From assembly GCA_022579005.1 (NCBI GenBank), contig MU401478.1:1-64000 (forward strand): a DNA stretch of 64,000 nucleotides, read 5' to 3'. Positions within the stretch are counted from its first letter, which is position 1. The number at the start of each line of letters is the position of its first letter. The position numbers and the translations under genes are program-made. The notes under the pieces were generated by a model, which was not told the DNA's origin, made no database searches, and saw only the letters and a program-made list of their open reading frames with translations. Origin of the DNA: Poronia punctata. Lineage: Eukaryota; Ascomycota; Sordariomycetes; Xylariales; Xylariaceae. Shown here in pieces: positions 34,301 to 44,550 of this stretch.

Positions 34301-34658
34301 AGCCCCGAAGATAGCCGAAGCTCCAGCCGCAACCGAAGCGCCGGCGGCGAAAGACACCCCCGTCAAGGCCGTCCCAGCAACCACTGAAGCCCCTGGCACA
34401 TCTGTGGCTGCTGCTACCACGGAGACTCCGGCGGTGGCGGCGGCAAAGGCGGCAGATGCTCGATCGAAGAAACCGGAGGTCGCGACCAACGGCAACAAAG
34501 CGTCAGAGAACCCAACAACGCCTTCCAAGCCGACGGAAGAGGGAACCCCATCCAGCAGCAAAGCCACCGATAGCCCATCGACGACTGACAAGAAGAAGAA
34601 GCACCGGCTCAGCGCCATGTTCGGTAAAGTAAAGGCGAAGCTGGCGCACAAACAATAA
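31379..34658 (+). CDS. CRP1: CBM48 (AMPK glycogen-binding-like) protein, Crp1/Mdg1-type
   Basis: Four exons, 31379-31401, 31675-31810, 32749-33190 and 33247-34658, give 670 residues. Exon 1 codes only for MGSFVFKW. Joined to exon 2 it reads W-DHPATDVYVTGTFDDW, then FEKKVTLPDASSKIYYK and, from exon 3, FVVDGEWVTDHTA. This is the E-set/CBM48 fold (residues 1-90) of the Crp1/Mdg1 family, known for cruciform-DNA and pheromone-pathway phenotypes in yeast. The rest is Ala/Glu/Thr/Val-rich and disordered. It contains three related blocks of about 60 residues from roughly residue 375, each with PAxVxES, PEAAxNT(D/E)AV and E-K-x-(A/T)-x-E-x-ELL. The C-terminus (KKHRLSAMFGKVKAKLAHKQ) is strongly basic. 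Introns one (273 nt) and two (938 nt) are far longer than others in the window; both restore frame and domain. No function beyond the family can be inferred. Confidence 0.88.
31537..31555 (+). repeat. C19 homopolymer in intron 1 of the CBM48 gene
   Basis: Nineteen consecutive C residues lie within the first intron of the gene starting at 31379, about 120 nt before the 3' splice site. The exact length is prone to sequencing error. Confidence 0.85.
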
Positions 34659-35242
34659 TTGTCGCATAACAGGCTGTTTCCGGTTTCTCTTTGGTCGATT
34701 CTTCGGGTGTTTTTGTGAAGTTGGTTCCCTTTGAAAGCTTATGATTCCCCAAATGCGTCCCACTTTAGCAGATGACGACTTATGGATCGCATCGTATCCT
34801 TCAAATCATATAGTGTACATACATAAAATTGTTTATTGACAGAAATAAATTGTGCCAGGCATTGCCCGTCATGGGAGTGATGTGACTAGGAGGAACCCTC
34901 AAAAGCAGCATTCCGCCAATATCATGTCTCCATTTGTGTTCGGCATCTAACCTTGGCCGAGCATGAGTTCTATTCGGCCTCCTGCTTGTCTGTCTATAAC
35001 TGTTGTCGTTGACTCTTTACTAGAAAGTATATTGCTCGGGTTAATATGTGGCCAGAACAAGAAGCCAAGAACATTTCACGTTTGGGCAGAAGCTGGAAGA
35101 GGCATATATGTCATGAAGTTCTTCTGTACTGGGATTTAAAAATATTTGCGGGTATAAGGGGGAAAAGTAAAAAAACTTCAGAAAAAAAATATAATCAATT
35201 CCAGTAGTAGTATTGATGCTTCCAAGATTTACAAGTATTCAT
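34659..35242. other. Intergenic, CBM48 gene to tRNA-Ser
   Basis: It holds the 3' UTR of the CBM48 gene (AATAAATTG near 34844 is a possible poly(A) element) and, at 35182-35189, an A8 run that reads T8 downstream of the minus-strand tRNA-Ser and may terminate it. Confidence 0.5.
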
Positions 35243-35324
35243 CGACCAGGGCCTGATTCGAACAGACGCTCCCGAGGGAAATAGATTTCTAGTCTATCGC
35301 GTTAGACCACTCCGCCACCTGGCC
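35243..35324 (-). tRNA. tRNA-Ser(AGA)
   Basis: 82 nt on the minus strand without an intron. The acceptor stem GGCCAGG/CCTGGTC has one G-T pair, and the discriminator is G, as in Ser tRNAs. The D-arm is GCGGAGTGGTCTAACGC. The anticodon stem ATAGA/TCTAT encloses loop CTAGAAA with anticodon AGA. The long type II variable arm reads CCCTCGGGAGC, and the T-arm is GTCTG-TTCGAAT-CAGGC. The nearest T-run of four or more is T8 at 35189-35182, about 54 nt downstream. Confidence 0.92.
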
Positions 35325-35942
35325 TTGTTTGTGGATAATGGATTCATGGAAGATGGCCGGGATAGGAGGGTTCAAGTTTTGGCTTCGGAGCGTCGGGTCG
35401 GGACGGGACTAAAAGTGCCAATATCTACGAGGAGTGTGGCGTTGTAGCATTGTGGCGTTGCGACGACTAGTATCCTCGGGGCCAAGACTAGCAGGAGCGA
35501 ACTACCTTAGATAGGTAAGTACGTAGTCTACGGGTGCATCTCGTCACCACTCCGGCCCCGCCGTAGCGTGACTCTTTGCTAGTAGTTGTACTACGAGTAC
35601 GGTAGGCAATAACTGGACCAACACGGTCTGACAAAACCAACCTGACTTGACACTTTTACCAGCGCCTTCACGGTCCGGGTCCGTCCGTTGAGGGACCCCT
35701 TCTTTCTCTAAACTGCTCTCATCTGATTAACTCATCATATGCCCATTCGAAACATTGTTAGGATAGGCGTTTCGTTACCACTTGTTTCAGATTTGTCGAG
35801 TCGCCCTATTAATTCCATCTGAACGACATACCGTGCTAGCCAGCCTCTGTCCCTCAATAGTGCTGCCCTACTGGTGCGTCAACAGTCCCAACTTGTTGTA
35901 GCGCCGCAGTGGTGTGATTGTTTGACAACCTCCTCCACGACG
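35325..35942. other. Intergenic region with the RING-gene promoter
   Basis: About 620 bp between the tRNA-Ser 5' end and the RING gene start. I see no other gene. Words such as GGTAAGTACGTAG and TACTACGAGTACGGTAGG near 35513-35605 belong to the dispersed TAGGTA-like family. Confidence 0.5.
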
Positions 35943-38096
35943 ATGAGCTCTGGCGGTCCAAACAGCTTGGGAGGCAAGTCCCTTTCGACTCATAGCTCTT
36001 CCTCTCCACAGCACATATCCGCACCACAACCCAGCTTCGAATCGTCGAATCCACGCCGGCCCGGCCCGAGTCCCTCTGCTCCCAATTCCGCCGCACCGAG
36101 GAAAGGGCAAGCGTCGAGGAAACAACACCGCAACCAACGAAGGCCTTCCGGGGGTGCGAACCCTGATGATGACGATGCTATGGCAGAGATCGTACGTTGA
36201 GCCTTGCGTTTATTCCTTCATTTTAGTCGTTCGTCCGTTGTGCTCGTTCCCGAATTAGGCACTTCGCGCTCTGATCACTAATGGCTTTTGAGCAGAGAGC
36301 TATCCGGAATGCGTCAAGTCGTCGGGGGCAAACTTCGATCACCCATCTCTTAAACTATTCGGTGCCTTCTCGCCATTACCAGGAGATTCATCATAGAGCA
36401 ACCCGTCGCCATCCGACATGGGGTCCTGGTTCGGGTTATCACGCTGTGGACAAGGCAAGGTCTGTGCAAACCCAAGAATCCTTCGAATAAAACCTGCACG
36501 TACCTGCTGGCCTCGGTGCTAATATATGGCGCAATCCGTAGATTCGTCCATGCCAACTATCGCTTTGTCGTTTCGCCAACGGGTGATTATAGCTTACAGT
36601 CGGTCGATTCCGATAAGCATCTCGACTGGTCCGACGTGCTACAAATCCTCGCCTCCTCCAAATCACAAACCACGGCTTGTCCTATATGTCTTTCGGATCC
36701 TGTTGCTCCTCGCATGGCTCGCTGCGGCCACATCTTTTGCCTTCCCTGCCTTTTACGATTTATGAATTCCACAAATGACGAGGAACCAAGCCCCCGAAAA
36801 GAGGCACGTTGGAAGAAATGTCCTATTTGTGAAGACTCTTTTAGGCTCGCCGAAGTCCGCCCAGTGCGTTTCCATGAGGGACAAGAAAACCCTTTGCCGG
36901 GCGTTGGCCATGATGTCGTACTACGCTTAATGGTCCGTGACGCCGGTTCGACCTTGGCGCTCCCGGACGAAGCAGGAACCGATGTGGCGAATGTGGGCGA
37001 GGATGTCCCATGGCACTTTGCAGCCAGTGTATTGGATTATGCGCGCATTATGAAGGGGACTACCGAATACGTCGTTGAACAGTTCGAACGTGAAATAGAA
37101 GATCTTCGGAGACAGGCGCAAGAAGATGAACTTCAGTTCGGCGCTGAGGAAGGGGAATGGACACAGCGCGCCATACGGGCCATCAACACAGCGAAGGATA
37201 AGGCGATAAACCAGGCGCAAACTGCGGAACCCGTGGCCCCGGTTGCGACACCAAAAGCAAAGCATCCTTCAGGGCAAAAGTTCCATTTCTACACGGCGCC
37301 TCCGCACTTATACCTTTCGCCACTAGACATTCGTATACTGAAGACGAAATTTGGTGACTTTTCTAACTTCCCATCCACGCTACTGCCACGTGTTGAGCAT
37401 ATATCAGCTGGTCACGTGGTAGACGACGCTTTGAGGAAACGTGCGAAGTATCTAGCACATCTTCCCCAAGGTTGTGTCGTCAGCTTTCTAGAGTGTGATT
37501 GGACCGACATCGTGCCAGCTGAGATACTCGAGACCTTTGCCGGCGATCTAGAAAGACGGCGGAAACTACACCGAGACAAGGCGACACAGGAAGAACGGGA
37601 AAGGCTCCAAGCCGAGCGTCTCGAAGCGGCAGCCATCGGCCGTAGCACACAGCGCCATTTTGACAATCTCAACGAAGATAAATTTGAATCGCCGCCTGTG
37701 GTCAACTCGGAAGACTTCCAACCGCTCGGCTCCCTGTCGGGAACCTCTCCTCCTAACCCTCGACCCGGTTTCGAACAGCTCGCCGACATGTCTACCAGCC
37801 CATCGACTTCAAGGACAGTATGGGGGACTCCAGCCATCCCCGTTTCTCCCGAGCTTAGGCCTACCTCGGGAAGCCGGGTGGACGACGGCTGGCTTAACGA
37901 CGACGACCTATTCGGACCAGCTGAAATAGCTTTCCAGATGGAGGCGCTCGGCCTTGATGGTGCAGGCCCAGCTACCTCAAGCTCGAGTCCCCGTCCAGGT
38001 CTAGGATCTGGCACGCCGACAGGCGGAGGTAATGGAAAGAAAAAGAAGAAACAGAAGATTACGCTGATGAGTACTGGCGGGCGGCGTGGCACGTGA
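35943..38096 (+). CDS. MAG2: RING-finger E3 ligase, RNF10/Mag2-like
   Basis: Three exons, 35943-36191, 36296-36459 and 36542-38096, give 655 residues. The Ser/Pro-rich N-terminus is followed by TSITHLLNYSVPSRH and FVHANYRFVV, conserved in the RNF10/Mag2 group. The RING is C3HC4: Cys184 and Cys187 (CPIC), Cys199 and His201 (CGH), Cys204 and Cys207, then Cys231 and Cys234 (CPIC). Downstream are a conserved segment with FYTAPPHLYLSPLDIRILK, an acidic/coiled region with ERERLQAERLEAA, and a C-terminus with GNGKKKKKQK, probably a nuclear or ribosome-binding basic patch. RNF10/Mag2 proteins ubiquitinate small ribosomal subunit proteins in ribosome quality control, so a cytosolic translation-linked role is inferred. 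The introns (104 and 82 nt) have GTACGT/CAG and GTCTGT/TAG borders. The second donor is unusual but is required by the frame and by conservation. Confidence 0.88.
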
Positions 38097-38792
38097 TATC
38101 GATATTGATTCCTGCTTATATATGTCTATGAGCGCGAGTGCTTTTTCTATGGAGAATACCGTGCATCTCACAAAGGCCAATGCATCAGTTCGGTCGAAGA
38201 CGGCGGTGCTAACGGGTACAGAAGGGAGAGCCTCGGTCAGAAATCGCATGCTACGTAAAAGGATATTCGAAGAGACAATCCATCGGTAGATGCAGTTTCG
38301 GTTGTTGAGTATCCTACAACCTTACCTACCTACCATACAAGTAGCAATATGACGCTCGTACAAGATACCCTAGGTTATTTATTACCTATTAAACTCGGAC
38401 GCTTTGATCGTTACCACATCGTTGCCTCTTTGCCGTGATTCTTATCTTATCTTGCGTCCCCGCCCGGCAATATGGGACGACGTAACGTGCCAAGACATCG
38501 AGTTGACGAGCATGTATGCTCCAATAAGTGCTTATGGTCGACATACTTCCTGTATTTGTGTTACTAGTTAGCTGTTTTCTTCTTCTTCAAACCTAGCATT
38601 CACTGGATAGAAAGAGTCAGCAGATGCTCCTGTTGTCTCCTTGCTGAACACCTAGCACGATCGAACCCGACTTGGCTTGCTTGACAATACGTGACTCTGA
38701 CTCCACAATACTCACTTCTCTCCCTACGTTACAAAGGCAGGGAACTATAATAGCAAAATATAAGGGGAGAAACTTTGGCACCTGGACAAGGC
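38097..38792. other. Intergenic region, 0.7 kb
   Basis: It contains the 3' UTR of the RING gene and the promoter of the DHODH-like gene. A TTACCTACCTACC run lies at about 38321-38333. The open frame at 38086-38289 continues the RING gene 3' end in another frame and is not supported. Confidence 0.5.
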
Positions 38793-39836
38793 ATGGCCGG
38801 GATTGACGGCGAAAGCAGTGGTGGTGGTAACGGCAGTAGTCGTCTCCCACCGCGCCTGCACATAGATCCCCCACTCTTCAACTCGGCTAACCCCTGGGCA
38901 ACGACGCTTGAAGATCTGAGAAAGCTGTACGAGTGCAAATCTACGGGTGCCGTGACGACCCGTACGGCGTTGCTGCATGGCTTTCCACACGACGATGCGA
39001 CTCACCAATATGCCTTCTTCGAGACGGGGAGTCACGTGTCGCGGGGCGACAAGGAGGATGCTAGTATAAACAATCTGGGCTATAGTCCGATCCCATTGGA
39101 TAATTACCTAGACTTCATACGTGAGATCGATCGAGAGCGAAAGGACAGAGGTGAGGGCAAGGGCAAGGGCAAGGGAAAGATGAAGCCGTTTATCATTTCA
39201 GTCACGGGTTCGCCCGACGAAATAGCCGAGTGCTACCGCCGCATCGCGACATGTCAGTCCGTCGTCGTCGTCGATATCCCGCTTGCCATGGAAATCAACC
39301 TCAGCTGTCCGAATATCCCGGGACGACCACCGCCCGCTTACGAAGGCGCGGCTTTGAGGAACTACCTCGGAAGGATGACGGAAGCGGCGCGTGCGCATTC
39401 CATACCGTGGGGCGTGAAGACGCCCCCGTACACGCACGCGGGTCAGTTTGATATGTTGGTCTCGGCGCTGCGCGATTACTCTGGGGTCTCGTTTGTCACT
39501 GCGACGAATACTCTCGGCTCGTGTCTCGTTTTGGATCATGACGGACTCGAGCAGGTTTTGCCCGGCGCGGGAATGGGTATAGGGGGTATGGCGGGGGCGC
39601 CGCTACACCCGCTTGCGCTGGGGAATGTCGCCACGCTTCGGCGGATGCTGGATGAGAAGCCTGAGACGAAACATGTCATGTTGTTGGGGATCGGGGGTGT
39701 TTCTGATGCGCGGGGGTATAGGAGGATGAAGAGCGTGGGTGCTGACGCCGTTGGGGTCGGGACGGCGTTGGGGATTAAAGGGGTGGGTATTTTTGGGGAG
39801 ATTGAGAAGGGGTTGATGGGAATTTGGGAGGTTTAA
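38793..39836 (+). CDS. URA1: Dihydroorotate dehydrogenase, class 1A (cytosolic, fumarate type)
   Basis: Single exon of 347 residues from the ATG at 38793 (upstream in-frame codons lack an ATG). The FMN-dependent TIM barrel is recognisable from IDPPLFNSANPWATTLEDL through AVTTRTALLHGF. The catalytic Cys of class 1A enzymes is present in EINLSCPNIPG (Cys about 173). C-terminal FMN-phosphate contacts are LLGIGGVSDARGYRRM and GADAVGVGTALGIKG. There is no mitochondrial presequence or membrane span, which separates it from the class 2 ubiquinone-linked enzyme that most filamentous fungi use for pyrimidine synthesis. It is therefore probably a second, soluble dihydroorotate oxidase or a related paralogue. 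Odd points are a Gly/Ser-rich N-terminus and an inserted GEGKGKGKGKMK stretch near residue 120. Neighbours give no pathway context. Confidence 0.85.
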   Translation: MAGIDGESSGGGNGSSRLPPRLHIDPPLFNSANPWATTLEDLRKLYECKSTGAVTTRTALLHGFPHDDATHQYAFFETGSHVSRGDKEDASINNLGYSPIPLDNYLDFIREIDRERKDRGEGKGKGKGKMKPFIISVTGSPDEIAECYRRIATCQSVVVVDIPLAMEINLSCPNIPGRPPPAYEGAALRNYLGRMTEAARAHSIPWGVKTPPYTHAGQFDMLVSALRDYSGVSFVTATNTLGSCLVLDHDGLEQVLPGAGMGIGGMAGAPLHPLALGNVATLRRMLDEKPETKHVMLLGIGGVSDARGYRRMKSVGADAVGVGTALGIKGVGIFGEIEKGLMGIWEV

Positions 39837-40352
39837 GATTTTTTATGTAGAATTGGTAATGCTTGGGTTGTATTATGATGATGGTGATGTTGACGGCTAG
39901 AATAAAGGATAGGGGGGGGGGAATTGATTATGAAAAGATATTGTTGCGTGTAAATACAAATTCCAAGTAGATAAGTTTCTTTTGGTCTACACCGAGAAAG
40001 GTACAGATTCTATGGTGAGCTCTTCTTACCTTCCTCCTCTGAGGGGTAAGGTTAGGTTCTTGCACTTTCCAGTTCTTGAAGATCTACCCACATACAACCA
40101 ATTTAAAACCACGACGGATAGCGATCGCGACTACCTGAGCTCGTTTTACAACAATTCAGTTGTTTTCCATCTTTGGACGACATATATATTTGGCTATCAT
40201 ATTGATATAATATGGTGTTGGTTGGGAGATTCAATTCTGAGCTCTTGCAACCCCCCTCGCGGTTAACACAACCTACATACGTAATCCCTCAGCTGCTACT
40301 GGGGTAGATGGACGTTTACGCCACCTATACGTCTCTATGAAACATCGCAATC
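39837..40352. other. Intergenic, DHODH-like gene to Hv1-like gene
   Basis: About 515 bp with a G10 run at 39912-39921 in the 3' UTR region of the upstream gene. The small frame at 39982-40266 has no recognisable features. Confidence 0.5.
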
Positions 40353-41096
40353 ATGAGTGACAATACGCCTTTACTCGGTGTGTTGAACCCTTTACTAATG
40401 AATTAAAGGCAAAAGTGCATTATTATTATGAATGTTCCAGTCCTAGTCCTATCTATGCTAACTTAATCCCAGCCTCACCACCCGACGCCGAAAGGAATGA
40501 TGAAGGCGGCTCAAGTTCACGCTTACGTCATGCTAGACTTCTCACCCGACGCTTCTTCACCTCGCGTACCAAGCACTGGATGATCCTGACGCTGGTGATT
40601 TTTGATATCGCCGGCATCTTGACAGACATCTTCATCGGTCTCATCACGTGCGAGTTGGGCCGGGATCATGAGCCCTGGGTGACACCATCACGGAACGCCT
40701 TGACCACTTTCTCTCTCGTCATGAGCTGCATTTTCATGGTAGAATTGGCGCTTTCTGTATTCGCCGATGGGTTGGGGTGAGTTTCCCAGCCTGTGCTTCT
40801 CCATTGCTCGATATATCTAGCTAAACAAGACGTGTACGAGTAGTTTCTTTTCCGAATGGTTCCATTGCATGGACGCATTTGTCATCGCCGTAGGCTTCAC
40901 TGTCGATCTTCTGGAGCACGGCGTGGTTGGGGAGATCGCCTCTCTCGTGGTCGTATTACGGCTTTGGCGCTTCGTCAAGATTGTCGAGGAATTCTCGGTG
41001 GAACAGTCGGAGCAGACAGAGGAGCTTCGTCATCGTATAAGGGAACTCGAAAAGAATGTCCGAGAGCTCGAGGCCGGCTTGGCTTCTTCTACCTAG
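40353..41096 (+). CDS. Voltage-gated proton channel (Hv1-like)
   Basis: Three exons, 40353-40377, 40473-40776 and 40844-41096, give 193 residues: a voltage-sensor domain with no separate pore. S1 spans about 44-66 with Asp53 in LVIFDIAGIL, matching the proton-selectivity Asp of Hv1. S2 spans 86-106 with Glu99 in FMVEL. S3 spans 117-133 with Asp120 in CMDAFVIAV. S4 is VVVLRLWRFVKIV with Arg149, Arg152 and Lys155, the RxWRxxR pattern of Hv1 with Lys in third place. His74 (S1-S2 loop) and His135 (S3-S4 loop, LEHGVV) lie where zinc-binding His occur in Hv1. A coiled coil (about 161-190, TEELRHRIRELEKNVRELE) would dimerise the channel. Exon 1 codes for MSDNTPLL; its intron ends just after a GCTAAC branch site. 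The channel would extrude H+ across the plasma membrane on depolarisation. Function is inferred, but the signature is strong. Confidence 0.9.
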
Positions 41097-42438
41097 GTGA
41101 CAAGCTCTCTTCCATCATCCTCGTTTGATTTCATTCTCTCAAGATATCTCGACACAAGCTTCATATTATCGAGAAATGCTAATCGAGTGTTGGCAGTCGG
41201 AGCCAAAAGGCTAGGATATCATTTTCAGGGGTATCATTCCCTATCTTATCTGGTATTATTATAGATCTCGGAGTATATCCGAAGGAGGTCCGTTTCTTCC
41301 CTAATCACATGCCACAGATAACCCGTGTATATATAGAGCTATCCCCATTTGTTTCCCAAGCTCGGTATTCCCTTCTTTTAACAAAACTCTTCATATGCGA
41401 CCTGCAAGTCAAAGCATCATACTGTCTGACGTTTACAGCGCCACGTCTACCATAAATACACTCACCTCTCCTCCTGTACATAGTCCACGCCCGCCAGTGG
41501 ACTCTGATATTGTTCTTTAACCCAAGCCCGGGGCGTCCCCGAATAGCCGTAATAGGCTATCCCATCCCTTTTTATAAGTTGGAGTGGATTAATGATGACT
41601 GCAGGTGACGTGCCAAATATGAGGTAATGCAGCGTCCAACACAGTGCTTCACTGCTTAAAATATATAAACCTATCACCACGTGGGTCAGGCCCCGATGGA
41701 AGGCCTAAAGTACAAGTAGGTATGCACCTTCCCGTCTACAATTTTGGTTTCGGGGAAGCTTCTTCAAGGCCAAGAAAAGACCTCCTGAGACGGATGTAGA
41801 CAGAGTTCGGGCCTACTTATGTACTGTTGGACGGTTTACCGTTTACTGACCTTGACCTAGCACTCTGTACCATGCCTACAAAAGAGCAAGGACAAATATA
41901 TCGCCTCTTATAAGTTATATAGTGGTGATATAACTTCCGATTCAAACGATCCTCACGCGCATGCTTGGCATATTTTCAGTATGCACAAGGATGAGCCTTC
42001 ACCTGTGCAAGTCTGAGTTCGTGTTACAGGGCCTTTCTCGCCCGCTAGAACAGTGACATGGCTGTTATGGATGACTTTGGCTTCCGTACTTCATCTGTCG
42101 ATTTCTAAATCTGAGGCATTAGGGAGATTTCTGTAGCTACATAGGTGGCTATGACATGGGCACATCCCTAGAGGCTGACGACGACGGCTTGCGTGTGCGA
42201 ACGTTCTCGAGCTCACTCCGTCACCGGCGTCCAGAGGGGCGTCGAGGGCTTTCTTTCATTATTCCCTAGCACGACGTACAAGCTCTTATATATGTCCATC
42301 CATTCATTAATCCTAGTTCCACCCTTTTTACCATTCTATTCTACAACAGATCTCCATTTCCCCCAAACCTATTAAGATTTGCCTGATATACCGAAACAGC
42401 CACCACATTAAGGAATAATTCATCTACATTAAAACATC
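41097..42438. other. Intergenic region, 1.3 kb
   Basis: No supported gene. TATATAGAGC/GTATATATAG words near 41325-41340 and the minus frame 41462-41680 lack protein character. The right part must hold the promoter of the GPI-protein gene. Confidence 0.5.
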
Positions 42439-43795
42439 ATGACTTCGTCCAAGTCTCTTCTCCTCACGCTGGCCTACCTCGGCCTTGCCAAAGCAGGCAC
42501 CACAACCACGGCGACTGTCACTACAACCTCAACCTCGGCCGAGACGACCTGCGCGGCACAAAACATCCTCGATGCTTGCCTTGATACCACCACGGCCTAC
42601 CTCAGCCTCTGCCCTACCACCGACTACAGCTGCCTCTGCGACAAATACTCGGCTATCATGACGTGAGTAGGAATATGAGCACCTGTCTTCCCATCCTTCA
42701 AACACTATTCAAGAGCAGTTGAAGATTTGACTCCAGTATCTAACCTATGATTGGAATAGATGTTTCGCAAATTGCCCAGGTGACAGCCGTCAGTACGAAT
42801 ACGAGAGTCAGAGACAACTATACTGGTAGGTCCATTTCAACCCCCCTTTGTCCAAGTCATTTTGTCCTCCTCCCTTCTCTCTGCCTTGCGTTTCTGTTAA
42901 TATTCCTCTTCCCTGAATCTACGACCTTCTTTTTTACTTTCACTTTTTATCAAAAGGCCAGGCTTAACGTGTCTTGTGTCCTTTATAGTTATCTCTCCGT
43001 CCTGTAGTAGGCCTACCTCTTCCCTCTACCGACCTCACACACCCCTTTTCGTCTTATTTCTGTCCCATTTGTACACCAACTACTATCTTTAACCAAGTTC
43101 CCGATTTTGTGTGTTATATGCACCGGGAAAAACTCGGAATTGTGATGGAAGATGAAGACTTTGATGGTCTCGTCTACCCCTCACTTCTATGTTTCCCCCC
43201 GGTTCTTAGTACCCTTGTTCTTACCCTTTACCATGGAATATATCTCTTCTTTTTCGTATACGTACCCCGACTTCTCTTCTTCTTACAGCAAGCCAACCAT
43301 CTCTCTATATCTATATATGTTCTTTTCCCCTCTAGATTACCTCCTCATCAACTACCCCTTTTTGGGACCCCCTTTTCCCCTCAAGCGTATCGTAGGATCC
43401 AAGGCCCCTTTTATACATCCCCCCAATCATCACACTGTCTGTTAATTTCATTATACGTTTTATTCCAAACCAACCAAGAATAAAAAGCACAACCGCTAAA
43501 ACAAAATTGTCAACCCAACAGCGCAAACGCATCCGCCTTCCCCAGCACGACGGCAACGAGTAAGAAGAACGGTAGCGCAGCTACGACGCCCAGCGGGACA
43601 TACGCCACACCGACGGGAACAGAAAAGCCAGACGACGACGACGACGAGAAGACGTCGACGTCGACTAAAACCGACTCTCACAAGTCTACTTCGGCCGCCT
43701 TCCCGCTTTCTTCTGCCGGCGCCGCTGAGATGATGGCCGGTTCGGGGGCTGGTGCCTTGGCTGCCTTTGCGGGCTTTGCTGCTGTCTTGCTTTGA
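42439..43795 (+). CDS. GPI-anchored Cys-containing Ser/Thr-rich surface protein
   Basis: Three exons, 42439-42662, 42760-42825 and 43522-43795, give 187 residues. Residues 1-19 (MTSSKSLLLTLAYLGLAKA) are a signal peptide. A Thr/Ser-rich stretch precedes a compact domain with eight Cys between residues about 35 and 98 (C-x7-C-x10-C-x6-C-x-C-x8-C-x3-C-x15-C, by eye). A low-complexity Ser/Thr/Asp stalk (PDDDDDEKTSTST) and a hydrophobic C-terminal tail (ALAAFAGFAAVLL) follow, after small residues fit for GPI attachment. This matches the fungal family usually labelled GPI-anchored serine-threonine-rich protein. It should sit on the plasma membrane or cell wall; no enzymatic role is expected. The second intron is 696 nt, strongly pyrimidine-rich, and is required to connect the Cys domain to the GPI tail. 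Confidence 0.82.
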
Positions 43796-44550
43796 GGAAA
43801 TAGGGAATATGATAGGATGTTGGGAGGTAGTATGTATGATATATGAGAGCATATAAGGGTTTCTTTTTTCATAGATGGGCTGAGTATGTTATGTATGAAG
43901 GAGGAAGCCCATGGGAGGCGGGAAGAAAGGGGGAAGGAACAAAATAAAAGAGTTTCGCGGTAACTTTAGCCTAATAGTCCTCTACTCGTAGATCTAATGA
44001 TTAGATGATCTAGATAAAGTTGCCGTTATGTAAATCTCCTCTATTTACCTCGTAGTAACTTTTCGGACTCGCCTTGGATGCAACATCATAGCTATACATC
44101 TATGTCATTAATTCGCAAAATATGCATGCATGACAGTATATTCACGTACGTCGAACCAATATAGCGGACCATATGAGAACCTTCAATAGGACCCAAACAA
44201 GACAGATTTTGGGCCTCTATACAGGACATAGAATTGCACTTTGACGCCTAAGCAAGACTGCTCATCGTATCCTATAACATCGTGGGATCTAGCCTTGATA
44301 TACACATACTGGCGACAATAACAGGAATAACACGGGGAGGCTACCTTGTGTGAGAGAGGAAGAGGCTTTTCAGTCTTGACATAAAAGCAAGCAACGATAT
44401 AATTGGACCCCAGTTTTAGTCTCTAAATCCTGGTGTATGGACTCGAACACGATAGGTAAAGTAGGTATGTATGTACAATTGAGCCCGACTCCTGGGAAAC
44501 AAATGAAAAAAAGTCTTTTGTTTTGGTTTTTTTTCGGCCATGGTGAAAAT
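43796..44550. other. Intergenic region between convergent genes
   Basis: 3' ends of the GPI-protein gene (plus) and the complex I subunit gene (minus). An AATAAAAG word lies near 43942. No gene is seen. Confidence 0.5.

Noticed and set aside
34154..34651. 165-codon antisense frame over the CBM48 gene
   Set aside because: It is the reverse of Ala/Glu/Thr-rich coding sequence, which creates long open antisense frames automatically.
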